Counted from the first letter of the stretch, positions 31,659-41,340 are shown. The stretch is DNA of 64,000 nucleotides from Betaproteobacteria bacterium (GCA_016716535.1 JADJWD010000004.1:1-64000), one strand, 5' to 3'. Numbers and translations: made by a program. Notes: generated by a model from the sequence alone, not told the origin.

Positions 31659-33080
31659 ATGGACATGACGCTGCCGGCCGCGCCCGCGCGCGCGCCGTAC
31701 GACCCACGCTACGACCCGCTCGTGGCGCGCAACCCCGGGCATGGCACCGACTACGCGCCGACCTACTGGGTGGCCACCGCCGGCGCGCCCCCGGCCGACG
31801 ACGGCCCGGTGCAGCGCGACATCGACACCGATGTCGTCATCGTCGGCTCGGGCTTCACGGGCCTCGCTGCGGCGCTGTTCCTCGCGCGCGAGCACGGCAT
31901 CCGCGCAACGGTGCTGGAAGCCAACCGCACCGCCTGGGGCTGCACCAGCCGCAACGGCGGCCAGGGGCAGAACGCGAGCGGGCGCCTCTATCGCTCGCAG
32001 TGGATCGCGCGCTGGGGAAAGGAAACCGCGCTGAAACTCGACGCCGAGATCCGCAGCGGCTTCGAGACGTTCAAGAGCCTCGTCGCCGAGTTCCCCGAGT
32101 GCGAACCGCAGCCGGGCGGCCACCTCTACATCGCGCACCGCGAAAAGAAGATGCCGTTCCTGCGCAACGAAGCGCAGGTGATGCGCAGCGTCTTCGGCTA
32201 CGACACGCAGATCCTCTCGCCCGCCGAGGTGCAGCAGCGCTACGTCAACGACGCCGAGAGCTTCGGCGCGCTGCACGAGCCCGACGGCATCGGCGTGCAT
32301 CCGCTGAAGCTCGCCTTCGGCTACCTGCGTGCGGCGCGCGCGCTCGGCGTGAAGGTGCATCCGGCGTCGCCCGTGATCGGCTTGGAGACGCGCAACGGCA
32401 TGCACCACCTGCGCACGCCCGGCGGCACGGTGCGCGCACGCGCGGTGGGCTTCGCGACCGGCGGCTACACGAGCAACGGCCTGCACAAGAGCCTCGACTC
32501 GAAGATCATGCCGATCCTGTCGAACTCGCTCGTCACGCGGCCGCTGACGGCTGCGGAACTCGACGCGACGAACTTCCGCACCACCGAGGTCATCACCGAC
32601 ACGCGCACGCTGCGCTTCTATTACCGCAAGCTGCCCGACAACCGCGTGCAGATCGGCAGCCGCAGCTCGATCACCGGCGCCGACGCACCGAACCCCAAGC
32701 ACATGGCCGTGCTCGTCAACGGGCTGCACCGCAAGTTCCCGGCGCTGAAGGGCATCGACATCGACTACTCGTGGTGGGGCTGGGTCGACGTGAGCCACGA
32801 CATGATGCCGCGCATCACGCAGCCCGATGCGAAGGCAAGCGTGTTCTACGCGCTCGGCTACGGCGGCAACGGCGTATCGTTCTCGGCGCATGCCGGGCGG
32901 CGCCTGGCGCAGCGCATCGCCGGAAAGACCGACCGCGCGTTCGCGCTGCCGATCTACGCCTCGCCGCTCGAGTACCCGAACGTCTTCAATGCCGTACGCT
33001 CGCGCGCGTTCGCGCCGTTGCGCCGCTTCGGGCAACAGTTCCTGTATCGCTGGTACCACCTGCGCGACGAAGTGCTCTGA
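31659..33080 (+). CDS. tauY: FAD-dependent oxidoreductase, probable taurine dehydrogenase large subunit
   Basis: 473 residues of the DadA/PuuB-like family. FAD-binding VVIVGSGFTGLAAALFLARE (about residue 55) and RNGGQGQNASGRLYRSQW are visible; the C-terminal flavin segment is YALGYGGNGVSFSAHAGRRLAQ. It would deaminate a primary amine oxidatively. With tauR and tauX upstream and xsc-pta downstream, the likely reaction is taurine to sulfoacetaldehyde. Sequence alone cannot exclude another amine such as gamma-glutamylputrescine. Confidence 0.75.
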   Translation: MDMTLPAAPARAPYDPRYDPLVARNPGHGTDYAPTYWVATAGAPPADDGPVQRDIDTDVVIVGSGFTGLAAALFLAREHGIRATVLEANRTAWGCTSRNGGQGQNASGRLYRSQWIARWGKETALKLDAEIRSGFETFKSLVAEFPECEPQPGGHLYIAHREKKMPFLRNEAQVMRSVFGYDTQILSPAEVQQRYVNDAESFGALHEPDGIGVHPLKLAFGYLRAARALGVKVHPASPVIGLETRNGMHHLRTPGGTVRARAVGFATGGYTSNGLHKSLDSKIMPILSNSLVTRPLTAAELDATNFRTTEVITDTRTLRFYYRKLPDNRVQIGSRSSITGADAPNPKHMAVLVNGLHRKFPALKGIDIDYSWWGWVDVSHDMMPRITQPDAKASVFYALGYGGNGVSFSAHAGRRLAQRIAGKTDRAFALPIYASPLEYPNVFNAVRSRAFAPLRRFGQQFLYRWYHLRDEVL

Positions 33081-33137
33081 CCTGCTCCTCGACGAACACG
33101 CGCCTCACTTTCCCGAAACCGACTGGAGACACCTGCC

Positions 33138-34961
33138 ATGACCACCCCCCACGACACGTCCCCTGCCCGCGCGGTGACCCAAGGCGTCACGCGCATGACC
33201 CCCAGTGAAGCCTTCGTCGAGACGATGGTGGCGCAAGGTGTCACCGACATCTTCGGCATCATGGGCTCGGCGTTCATGGACGCGATGGACATCTTCGCGC
33301 CGGCCGGCATCCGCCTGATCCCCGTGGTGCACGAGCAGGGCGCCGCACACATGGCCGACGGCTATGCGCGCGTCAGCGGCCGCCACGGCGTCGTCATCGG
33401 CCAGAACGGCCCGGGCATCAGCAACTGCGTCACCGCGATCGCCGCGGCCTACTGGGCGCACAGCCCGGTGGTCATCGTCACGCCGGAGACGGGCACGATG
33501 GGCATGGGCCTGGGCGGCTTCCAGGAAGCCAACCAGCTGCCGATGTTCCAGGAGTTCACGAAGTACCAGGGCCACGTCTGCAACCCGAAGCGGATGGCCG
33601 AGTTCACGGGCCGCTGCTTCGACCGTGCGCTGTCGGACATGGGGCCGACGCAGCTGAACATTCCGCGCGACTACTTCTACGGCGACATCACGGTGGAGAT
33701 CCCGAAGCCGATCCGCGTCGAGCGCGGCGCCGGCGGCGAGGCGAGCCTCGACGCGGCCGCCGAGCTGCTGGCCAGCGCGCGCTTCCCGGTCATCCTCTCC
33801 GGCGGTGGCGTCGTGATGGGCGACGCAGTGAATGAATGCAAGGCGCTCGCCGAGCGCCTGGGCGCGCCGGTGGCCACCGGCTACCTGCGCAACGACGCCT
33901 TCCCGGCGAGCCACCCGCTGTGGGCCGGCCCGCTCGGCTACCAGGGCAGCAAGGCGGCGATGAAGCTGATCGCGCAGGCCGACGTCGTCATCGCGCTTGG
34001 CTCGCGCATGGGCCCGTTCGGCACGCTGCCGCAGCACGGCCTGGACTACTGGCCGAAGGAAGCCAAGATCATCCAGATCGAAGCCGACCACACGAACCTC
34101 GGCCTCGTGAAGAAGATCCACGTCGGCATCCACGGCGACGCCAAGGCGGTGGCGCGCGCGCTCGGCCAGCGCCTGGCCGGCCGCCAGCTCGCCTGCGACG
34201 CGACGAAGGCGCAACGCGCGGCCGCGATCAAGGCCGAGAAGGACGCCTGGGAGCGCGAACTCTCCGAGTGGACGCACGAGCGCGACCCGTACAGCCTCGA
34301 CATGATCGAGGAAGCCAAGGGCGAGAAGCCGTTCTCCGGCGGGCGCTACCTGCACCCGCGCCAAGTGCTGCGCGAGCTGGAAAAGGCCATGCCGCCGCGC
34401 GTGATGGTCTCCACCGACATCGGCAACATCAACTCGGTGGCCAACAGCTACCTGCGCTTCGACGAGCCGCGCAGCTTCTTCGCGCCGATGAGCTTCGGCA
34501 ACTGCGGCTACGCGCTGCCCACCATCATCGGCGCCAAGCTCGCCGCGCCCGACCGCCCGGCCGTCGCCTACGCCGGCGACGGCGCGTGGGCGATGAGCAT
34601 GGTCGAGATCATGACCTGCGTGCGCCACGACATTCCGGTGACGGCCGTCGTCTTCCACAACCGCCAATGGGGCGCCGAAAAGAAGAACCAGGTCGACTTC
34701 TACAACCGCCGCTTCGTCGCCGGTGAACTCGACAACGAGAGCTTCGCCGGCATCGCCAGGTCGATGGGCGCCGAAGCGATCGTCGTCGACCGGCTCGAAG
34801 ACGTCGGCCCGGCGCTGAAGAAGGCCGTCGACATGCAGATGACGAACAAGAAGACTTGCGTCATCGAGATCATGTGCACGCGCGAACTCGGCGACCCGTT
34901 CCGCCGCGACGCGCTGTCCAAACCCGTGCGCTACCTCGACAAGTACAAGGACTACGTCTGA
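33138..34961 (+). CDS. xsc: sulfoacetaldehyde acetyltransferase
   Basis: 607 residues, a ThDP enzyme. The N-terminal pyrimidine-binding domain has MTPSEAFVETMVAQGVTDIFGIMGSAFMDAMDIF and VVHEQGAAHMADGYARVSG (catalytic Glu); the C-terminal domain has the ThDP motif AYAGDGAWAMSMVEIMTC ... VFHNRQWGAEKKNQVDFYNRRF. The GIMGSAFMDAMDIF block is characteristic of Xsc among acetolactate-synthase relatives. It converts sulfoacetaldehyde plus phosphate to acetyl phosphate and sulfite. No sulfite dehydrogenase or exporter is visible beside it. ATG 33138 follows CTGGAGACA; an internal ATG 57 nt later is possible. Confidence 0.93.
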   Translation: MTTPHDTSPARAVTQGVTRMTPSEAFVETMVAQGVTDIFGIMGSAFMDAMDIFAPAGIRLIPVVHEQGAAHMADGYARVSGRHGVVIGQNGPGISNCVTAIAAAYWAHSPVVIVTPETGTMGMGLGGFQEANQLPMFQEFTKYQGHVCNPKRMAEFTGRCFDRALSDMGPTQLNIPRDYFYGDITVEIPKPIRVERGAGGEASLDAAAELLASARFPVILSGGGVVMGDAVNECKALAERLGAPVATGYLRNDAFPASHPLWAGPLGYQGSKAAMKLIAQADVVIALGSRMGPFGTLPQHGLDYWPKEAKIIQIEADHTNLGLVKKIHVGIHGDAKAVARALGQRLAGRQLACDATKAQRAAAIKAEKDAWERELSEWTHERDPYSLDMIEEAKGEKPFSGGRYLHPRQVLRELEKAMPPRVMVSTDIGNINSVANSYLRFDEPRSFFAPMSFGNCGYALPTIIGAKLAAPDRPAVAYAGDGAWAMSMVEIMTCVRHDIPVTAVVFHNRQWGAEKKNQVDFYNRRFVAGELDNESFAGIARSMGAEAIVVDRLEDVGPALKKAVDMQMTNKKTCVIEIMCTRELGDPFRRDALSKPVRYLDKYKDYV

Positions 34962-34975
34962 CCCGGCGGGCGACG

Positions 34976-35956
34976 ATGAGCACCGCCAGCGTCAACGCCA
35001 ACGGCAGCGCCAACGCCAACGGGAACGCGGCCTCGCGCACGCGCCCCAACCTGAACCGCCTGCTCGCGCAGGCGCGTGAGCGTGGGCCGATTCCGGTGGC
35101 GGTGGCTTACCCGTGCGACGCCGCCTCGCTCGAGTCGGCGGTGCTGGCGGCCGAGGCGCGGCTGATCGAGCCGATCTTCGTCGGCCCGGAGCAGCGCGTG
35201 CGCGCGGTCGCCGCCGAACACCCCATCGTGCTCGACGGCTGGCGCATCGTCGACACCACCGACGACCCGCGCGAAGCGGCCGCGCAGGCCGCGGCGCTGT
35301 GCCGCGACGGCCAGGCGCGCGCGCTGATGAAGGGCAGCCTGCACAGCGACGAGTTGCTCGGTGCGGCGGTGGCGCGTGATGCGCGCCTGCGCACCGAGCG
35401 GCGCGCCAGCCACGTCTTCGTCTTCGACCTGCCGGGCATGGACCGGCCGCTCCTGATCACCGACTGCGTCGTCAACATCGCGCCGACGTTGATGGACAAG
35501 CGCGACATCGCCCAAAGCGCGATCGACCTGGCGCACGCGCTCGGCATCGCCCGGCCGCGCATGGCCATCCTGTCGGCGGTGGAGAGGGTGAACCCGGCGA
35601 TCCCGAGCACGCTCGATGCCGCGGCGCTGTGCAAGATGGCCGACCGCCAGCAGATCCGCGGCGGGGTGCTCGACGGGCCGCTCGCCTTCGACCTCGCGAT
35701 CTCGCTCGAGTCGGCGCGCAAGAAGGGCATCGATTCGCCGGTGGCCGGGCAGCCCGACATCCTGCTCGTGCCCAACCTCGAGGCCGGCAACATCGTCTAC
35801 AAGCAGCTCGTCTACATGGCCGGCGCCGAGTGCGCCGGCGTCGTGCTCGGCATGCAGGTGCCGATCATCCTGACCAGCCGCTCCGACTCCGTCGAAAGCC
35901 GCGTCGCTTCGTGCGCACTGGCGGTGCTGGCGGCGACGCGGGCAAACGGCGCCTGA
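34976..35956 (+). CDS. pta: phosphate acetyltransferase
   Basis: 326 residues. ATG 34976 follows CGGGCGACG. The N-terminal tail is repetitive Asn/Gly/Ala (NANGSANANGNAA); the Pta/PTB domain has LIEPIFVGPEQRVRAVAAE, LMKGSLHSDELLGAAV, RASHVFVFDLPGMDRPLLITDCVVNIAPTLMDKRDI and LLVPNLEAGNIVYKQLVYMAGAECAGVVLGMQVPIILTSRSD. It converts acetyl phosphate from Xsc to acetyl-CoA. It is 15 nt downstream of xsc, the conserved xsc-pta order. Confidence 0.92.
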   Translation: MSTASVNANGSANANGNAASRTRPNLNRLLAQARERGPIPVAVAYPCDAASLESAVLAAEARLIEPIFVGPEQRVRAVAAEHPIVLDGWRIVDTTDDPREAAAQAAALCRDGQARALMKGSLHSDELLGAAVARDARLRTERRASHVFVFDLPGMDRPLLITDCVVNIAPTLMDKRDIAQSAIDLAHALGIARPRMAILSAVERVNPAIPSTLDAAALCKMADRQQIRGGVLDGPLAFDLAISLESARKKGIDSPVAGQPDILLVPNLEAGNIVYKQLVYMAGAECAGVVLGMQVPIILTSRSDSVESRVASCALAVLAATRANGA

Positions 35957-36090
35957 CCCGCCGCGAACCTCGTCGAGCGTCCCGATTCAGGCGGGCGCCA
36001 CCCTGGGTGCGAGCCCAAGCTTGGCCGCCTTGCGCCCAAAGGCCTTGTCCTGGCCTCGCCGCGGCTGGCGTGCAGCGCGCGGCCGTGACA

Positions 36091-36213
36091 ATGGCGCTCG
36101 ACGTGTCCAACCTCACCCTCACCCGCCGGCGCAACGTGCTCGCGCTGTTCCAGGCCCACGCCGAGCGCACGCTGGCGGCCGGCGAACGAGACCGACCGGA
36201 CTGGCCAGGCTGA
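36091..36213 (+). CDS. small ORF, probable truncated regulatory protein
   Basis: 40 residues: MALDVSNLTLTRRRNVLALFQAHAERTLAAG then a short Arg/Asp tail. The first 30 residues look like the N-terminus of a small helical regulatory protein of betaproteobacteria that normally continues into an HTH-like part. Here it stops early and abuts the next gene. Possibly a remnant. Confidence 0.35.
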   Translation: MALDVSNLTLTRRRNVLALFQAHAERTLAAGERDRPDWPG

Positions 36214-36221
36214 CACGCGCG

Positions 36222-37634
36222 ATGGAAGACGGCCTGTCACCCGCCACGCTCGGCCTTGCGGTCGCGCTCGGCTGCGGCCTCCTGATCGGCGTCGAGCGCG
36301 AACGGCGCAAGGGCCGCGGCCCGCGCCGCGAAGCCGCGGGGCTGCGCACCTTCACGATCGTCGCGGTCGCAGGCGGCCTCGCGCAGTGGTCTGACGTGCC
36401 GGGGCTCGTCGCCGTCGGCGCCGCGCTCGTCGCGGCACTCGCGACGGTGGCCTACTTCCGCAGCACGCGCGGCGCGCCGGCGCCCGAGGTCGACCCGGGA
36501 CTGACGACCGAGATCGCGCTCTTCGTCACCTACCTGATCGGCGTCGTCGCGGTGCTGATGCCGATGCTCGGTGCGGCCTGCGGCGCCGGGCTCGCCGGCC
36601 TGCTGGCCGCGCGCGACCGGCTGCACCGCTTCGCGACCCATTGGCTGAGCCAGGCCGAGTTGCACGACGGCCTGCTGCTCGCCGCACTCGCGCTGATCGC
36701 GCTGCCGCTCGTGCCGGCGGCGCCGATCGTCGTGCTCGGCGGCGTGACGCTGCGGCCGCTGGCCGTGCTCGTCGTGCTGATCCTCGTGCTGCAGGCCGCG
36801 GCGCACGTCGCGCTGCGCGTGCTGGGCACGCGCGGCGCGCTGCTGCTGGTGGGCTTCGTCTCCGGCTTCGTCTCGAGCACCGCGACGGTGGCGACGATGG
36901 GCCGGCGCGCGCGCCACGAACCGGCGCAGGCACGCGCCTCGGCCGCCGGCGGCGCGGCCTCGGGCGCGGCAACCTGGGTGCTGGCGGTCATCGTCGTCGG
37001 CGCGCTGACGCCGGGGGCGATCGGTTCGGTGGCGCCGATCGCCGCGGTCGGCGCGGTCGTCGCCGCGGTGCTGGCTTGGTGGCTGATGCGGCGAACGGGC
37101 AGCAAGGGCGGGCGCGGGCGCTCAGCGGAATCGGCTGAAGTGGCTGAAGCGGCGAGAGCGAGAACCGCAGCGAATGCTCGAGGAGCAACCGACATCCCAG
37201 GAGCGGCCGAGCGATCGGCGCACGGCGCGACATCGGCCCCTGCAACGCTGGCAGCATCGCGCCGCGACGGCCCGTTGCGCCTACGGGAAGCGTTCCTGCT
37301 CGCCGCGCTGCTCTTCGGCGTTTCGGCCGCCGTGGCGGTGCTGACCCGCTGGCTCGGGCCTCAGGCGGCGCTGCCCGGCGCCGCACTGGCGGCGCTAGCC
37401 GACGCGCACGCCGCCGTCGCGGCACTCGCGTCGCTGGTGCAGGCGCGCACGCTGCCTGCCGCGATGCTGCCGTGGGGCATGCTGCTGGCCGTCACCGTCA
37501 ACACGGCGATGCGCATCGGCGTGGCCACCGTCACCGGCGGACGTGTCTTCGCGGCGCGGGTAGCGGTGGCGTTGGTGACAAGCCTGGCTGCCGCGGCCGG
37601 AGCGGCGGCGGCGCTGCGCGGGCTCGGCGGTTGA
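36222..37634 (+). CDS. MgtC/SapB-DUF4010 family membrane protein
   Basis: 470 residues from ATG 36222. The N-terminal MgtC-like part is LGLAVALGCGLLIGVERERRKGRGPRREAAGLRTFTIVAVAGGLAQ; the C-terminal DUF4010 part includes VGFVSGFVSSTATVATMGRRARHEPAQARASAAGGAASGAATWVLAVIVVGAL. About ten to twelve membrane helices are evident. A low-complexity hydrophilic insertion (about residues 285-345, Arg/Ala/Glu-rich) breaks the membrane region. The role is unknown; MgtC relatives are linked to ion homeostasis. The 265 bp before it hold only the small ORF at 36091. Confidence 0.75.
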   Translation: MEDGLSPATLGLAVALGCGLLIGVERERRKGRGPRREAAGLRTFTIVAVAGGLAQWSDVPGLVAVGAALVAALATVAYFRSTRGAPAPEVDPGLTTEIALFVTYLIGVVAVLMPMLGAACGAGLAGLLAARDRLHRFATHWLSQAELHDGLLLAALALIALPLVPAAPIVVLGGVTLRPLAVLVVLILVLQAAAHVALRVLGTRGALLLVGFVSGFVSSTATVATMGRRARHEPAQARASAAGGAASGAATWVLAVIVVGALTPGAIGSVAPIAAVGAVVAAVLAWWLMRRTGSKGGRGRSAESAEVAEAARARTAANARGATDIPGAAERSAHGATSAPATLAASRRDGPLRLREAFLLAALLFGVSAAVAVLTRWLGPQAALPGAALAALADAHAAVAALASLVQARTLPAAMLPWGMLLAVTVNTAMRIGVATVTGGRVFAARVAVALVTSLAAAAGAAAALRGLGG

Positions 37635-37660
37635 AGATGATGCACTCACGAGACACGCGC

Positions 37661-37770
37661 TCAGGCCGTGAGTTCGATGTACTCGACCTTGCTCGTCGGC
37701 ACGGGGATCGGCAGCCCATCTTCACGCATGCCGTCGAGGTGAAAGGCGATGGCTTCCCGGATTTCGCTCG
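37661..37770 (-). pseudogene. HicB antitoxin C-terminal remnant
   Basis: The - strand reads EIREAIAFHLDGMREDGLPIPVPTSKVEYIEL before a stop at 37661. EAIxFHLxGxxEDGxPxPxPxS is the C-terminal signature of HicB-fold antitoxins. The N-terminal part and hicA are absent, and the upstream frame becomes antisense to dadA. A relic of a lost toxin-antitoxin module. Confidence 0.6.
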
Positions 37771-37805
37771 AGGCGCGCCCGCCGCTCCCCCGACAATCGC
37801 CGCCA

Positions 37806-39137
37806 ATGAAGATCGCCATCGTCGGCGCCGGCCTTGCCGGCCTTTGTGCGGCGCGCAGCCTGATGGACGCGTGCGAGCGCGACCTCACCGTCTTCGAGCC
37901 GCACGCCGGACCGGGACTGGAGACGAGCCACGCCAACGGCGCGCTGCTGCATCCGAGCAGCGTCGAGCCCTGGAATTCGCCGGGCATCTTGCGCCAGGTG
38001 CTCGCCAACCTCGGCCGCGAGGACTCGGCGATGTTGCTGCGCCCGCGCGCCCTGCCCTCGCTGCTCGGATGGGGCTGGCGCTTCGTGCGCGAGTCGGCGC
38101 CGGCGCGGCATCGGGCCCACACGCTGGCCAACGTGGCGCTGGCGCTGCGCAGCGTGCGGCTGATGCGCGGCCCGCGCGACGAGGGGCTCGAGTACGGCGC
38201 CGCCGCGTGCGGCTCGCTGGCGATCTTTCGCGACGCCGCCGCCTTCGCCGCCGGCCGCGAGCATGCGCGCTGGCTGCGCGGGCACGGCGTGCCTTCGCGC
38301 GAGTTGTCGCCGGGCGAGACGGTGGCGCGCGAGCCGGCGCTCGAGCCGCTGGCGCCCGTGCTCGCCGGTGCGATCTTCAACGAAGGCGACGAAGGCGGCG
38401 ATGCGTATCGCTTCTGCCTCGCGCTGGCGGCGCAGCTCGAGGCGCGCGGCGTGCGCTTCGTCTGGGGCACGCGCGTCGAGGCGCTGCAGATGCAGGGCGG
38501 CCGGCTGGGCGGTGTGCGCGTGCGCGAAGTTGGCGGCGAACGCGTCGACAACGCGCACAACGCCGCCGCCTCGAACGGCGCTCGCACCGAACCTTTCGAC
38601 GCCGTCGTGCTCGCCGCCGCGTGGTGGAGCGTGGCGCTCGCCGCGCCGCTCGGCCTGGCGCTGCCGGTGCGGCCGGCCAAGGGCTACTCGCTGACGCTGC
38701 CGCTGCCGGCCGATGCAAGCGGCGGCATGTCACCACGCACGCCGGTCATCGACAACGACCTGCACGTGGCCGTCGTGCCGGTCGCCGGCGCGCGGCTGCG
38801 GGTGGCCGGCACGGCCGAGTTCGCCGGCGAGAGCCGCGCGATCGAACCGGCACGCATCGACAACCTGCGGCGACAGCTGCTGCGCGTCTACCCGACGCTT
38901 GCCACGCACGTCGCCAGCGCGCCGCGGCAGGAGTGGACGGGCTTGCGTCCGATGTGCGCCGACGGCAAGCCGCTCATCGGTCGCACGCGCGTGCCGGGGC
39001 TGTTCCTGAACACCGGGCACGGGCAGCTCGGCTGGACGACCGCGGCCGGCTCGGGCGAGTTGCTGGCGGCGGCGGTGACGGGCGCGGCGCCGGCGGTGGA
39101 TCCGGCTCCCTTTGCGCCGGCGCGATTCGGCTTGTAG
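37806..39137 (+). CDS. dadA: D-amino acid dehydrogenase-like flavoprotein (DadA family)
   Basis: 443 residues. FAD motif MKIAIVGAGLAGLCAARSLMDACERDLTVFEPHAGPGLETSHANGALLHPS at the N-terminus; a middle substrate domain; and a C-terminal EWTGLRPMCADGKPLIGRTRVPGLFLNTGHGQLGWTTAAGSGELLA, the DadA hallmark. It oxidises D-amino acids to 2-oxo acids, passing electrons to the membrane chain. It lies alone with no alanine racemase gene nearby. A roughly 25-residue Asn/Ala-rich insertion near residue 250 is unusual. Confidence 0.85.
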   Translation: MKIAIVGAGLAGLCAARSLMDACERDLTVFEPHAGPGLETSHANGALLHPSSVEPWNSPGILRQVLANLGREDSAMLLRPRALPSLLGWGWRFVRESAPARHRAHTLANVALALRSVRLMRGPRDEGLEYGAAACGSLAIFRDAAAFAAGREHARWLRGHGVPSRELSPGETVAREPALEPLAPVLAGAIFNEGDEGGDAYRFCLALAAQLEARGVRFVWGTRVEALQMQGGRLGGVRVREVGGERVDNAHNAAASNGARTEPFDAVVLAAAWWSVALAAPLGLALPVRPAKGYSLTLPLPADASGGMSPRTPVIDNDLHVAVVPVAGARLRVAGTAEFAGESRAIEPARIDNLRRQLLRVYPTLATHVASAPRQEWTGLRPMCADGKPLIGRTRVPGLFLNTGHGQLGWTTAAGSGELLAAAVTGAAPAVDPAPFAPARFGL

Positions 39138-39150
39138 AACCTGCCGCGCC

Positions 39151-41340
39151 CTACCGCTGCCGCGCCGGCACCTTCTTCGCAGCGCGCTTCGCGCGGGCGG
39201 CGGTGCCGTTCGAAGCACCGTTCGTCGACCCGTTCGTCGCGCCGTTGCTCGTCGCAGACACGGCCGCCGTCTTCTTCGCGGTGATCTTCTTCGCCGCCAC
39301 CTTCTTCCCCGCCGCCTTCTTCACCGGTACCACCGGCGCCCCGGCCGGCGCGAAGACGAGCCGCACCGAGAACGTCGCCAGCGTGCCGCTGTCCTGCGCG
39401 GCGGCGTCGCGCACCTTCAGCGTCCAGCGGCCGTTGCATGCCTTGCCCGCCACGCCGCCGAGCTTGGGCGTGCTCGTTGCGTCGTAGACCTTCTTCAGGC
39501 TGTTGCGCGTGCCGCCGGTGCGGTTGTGCAGCACGATGGCGGCCAGGCCGGTGGCCGCCGGCGGCTCGATGCTGACGACCAAGTCGCCGATGTAGCTGTG
39601 CGCGAGGTCCACCGCCACGCTCACCGCCTGCGCCGGGTGCGTGTCAGGCACATCGAGCACAAAGGTCACCGTTTGCAGATCCGGGATCGGCGCGTCGAAG
39701 CGCCGGCTCACGGTCACTTCGTTGCGCGGCTGCGGCCGCGCCAGGTCGACCGCTGCCTTCGCGTTCAGTCGCCCCCAGCCGTAGAACTTGCTGCGCCCGG
39801 CGGCGGTGTACTGGCCGCCTTGCGGGTCGATGCGCTCACCGGCGCGCTTCAGGATGTCCTTGACCTCTTCGCGCTTGAGCGCCGGGTTCACCGCCAGCAC
39901 AAGCGCCGCGACGCCGGCCGCGCCCGGGCACGCGCTCGACGTGCCGCCGAAGCTGTTGGTGAAGTGGCCCGCGGCGTCGCCGTCGGCCGCGCGGCCGGTG
40001 TTGTAGCCGCGCGCGCCGGTGCGGTCGGTGGTCCAGATGCCGCTCGTCAGCGGCGCCGGGTGGTCCTGCTCGGGCAGCTCGAAATCGTTGCTCGGGAAGC
40101 AGCACCACACCGCATTGCCGAAGTCGCTGTAGATCGAGCGCCGGCCGCGGTCGTTGCACGCGGCGATCGCCAGCACCATCGGGTGGCTGGCGTAGCCGTC
40201 GTTGTCGACGCTCTCGTTGCCGTTGCCGGCCGCGAACATCACGAGACAGCCCTTGCCGCCGCGCCCCTGCGTCGCCGCGTACTCGATGGCCAGCCGTGTG
40301 TGCGCCGGCGGCGGGTCGACGGAGTTGTGGCCCGGGTCGTTCGGGTTCCACCATTCGCCGTCGGGCGGGCCCCAGCTGCAGCTGATGATGTCGGCGCCCT
40401 GGTCGGCGGCCCAGCGGAACGCCTCGGCCTCGGCGTGTGAGCCCAGGCCCGCGGCCAGCCGCATCGGCATCAGCCGCGCCGCCGGCGCCACGCCGCTCGC
40501 GCCGACACCGCCGTTGGCGCACGCGACGCCGGCGCACGCGGTGCCGTGGTTCTCGTAGCTGTAGCGCGGGCGCGGGTTGTCGCTGCCGGCCACCACGTCG
40601 CGCGGCGCGATGACCTTGCCGCCGCCGCCGAACTCGGCGTGGTCGATGTCGACGCCGTCGTCGATGACGGCGATCGTCACGCCCTCGCCGCGTGTCACCG
40701 CATGCGCGGCCTCGACGTTGGCGCTCTGGTCGATCGTGACGCCGGCGACGCTCGTCTTCTTCAGGTGCCACTGCGGCGCATAGATCAGCTTGGCTCGCCG
40801 CTCGCGCACGAGTTCGGGGTGGCAGTACTCGACGTCGTCGCGCGCGCGCAGCGTCTCGGCTATGTCGAAGATCTTGCGGCCGATGCCTTCCGGCGCCTCG
40901 CAGAAGAAGGCGTTCGTCGCGTAGGCCGGCTCCGACTTGATCGTGAGGCTCATCTCGCGCAGCAGCGCGCGACAGTCGTCGCCGTCGGCGCTGTCGGCGA
41001 ACTTGACGAAGAGGTTCTCGGTGTAGAGCACCGGCGCGCGCGTCGCCGGGTCGACGAGCACGCCGCCGGCAAAGCGCACGTCGGGCAGCGCGTTCAGCGC
41101 CGCCTTGCGCGCCTCGAGCGAGCGGCCGCCGCGTGTCACCGGCACGCGGTAGACCTCGACGCCGGCGTCGCGGAAGGCAAGCACGAGTTGCCCGTCGGCC
41201 AGCTGCGCCGCCGCGGGCGTGGGTACCGGGCCGGCGCGTGTCACCGAGCGACCGCTGCGCGTGCGCACGGCGATCATGTCGTTGCTCATCTCGAGATCGA
41301 AGCCGGGCTCGCCTTTGCGGCCGAAGTACACCTTGGGCAT
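39151..41340 (-). CDS. subtilisin-like (S8) serine protease with P/Homo-B domain and Lys/Ala tail
   Basis: 729 residues. The catalytic triad is visible: Asp in VTIAVIDDGVDIDH, His in YENHGTACAGVACANGG, oxyanion Asn in MFAAGNGNES, Ser in SFGGTSSACPGAAG. A C-terminal P-like domain (about residues 565-665, VTFVLDVPDTHPAQAVSVAVDLAHSYIGDLVVSI ... GRWTLKVRDAA) is followed by a tail rich in KKxxAKK and SNGATNGSTNG repeats. No N-terminal signal peptide is seen (MPKVYFGRKGEPGFD). The N-terminal 170 residues resemble a prodomain. The substrate and location are unknown; the basic tail is odd for a protease. Confidence 0.85.
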   Translation of the reverse strand: MPKVYFGRKGEPGFDLEMSNDMIAVRTRSGRSVTRAGPVPTPAAAQLADGQLVLAFRDAGVEVYRVPVTRGGRSLEARKAALNALPDVRFAGGVLVDPATRAPVLYTENLFVKFADSADGDDCRALLREMSLTIKSEPAYATNAFFCEAPEGIGRKIFDIAETLRARDDVEYCHPELVRERRAKLIYAPQWHLKKTSVAGVTIDQSANVEAAHAVTRGEGVTIAVIDDGVDIDHAEFGGGGKVIAPRDVVAGSDNPRPRYSYENHGTACAGVACANGGVGASGVAPAARLMPMRLAAGLGSHAEAEAFRWAADQGADIISCSWGPPDGEWWNPNDPGHNSVDPPPAHTRLAIEYAATQGRGGKGCLVMFAAGNGNESVDNDGYASHPMVLAIAACNDRGRRSIYSDFGNAVWCCFPSNDFELPEQDHPAPLTSGIWTTDRTGARGYNTGRAADGDAAGHFTNSFGGTSSACPGAAGVAALVLAVNPALKREEVKDILKRAGERIDPQGGQYTAAGRSKFYGWGRLNAKAAVDLARPQPRNEVTVSRRFDAPIPDLQTVTFVLDVPDTHPAQAVSVAVDLAHSYIGDLVVSIEPPAATGLAAIVLHNRTGGTRNSLKKVYDATSTPKLGGVAGKACNGRWTLKVRDAAAQDSGTLATFSVRLVFAPAGAPVVPVKKAAGKKVAAKKITAKKTAAVSATSNGATNGSTNGASNGTAARAKRAAKKVPARQR

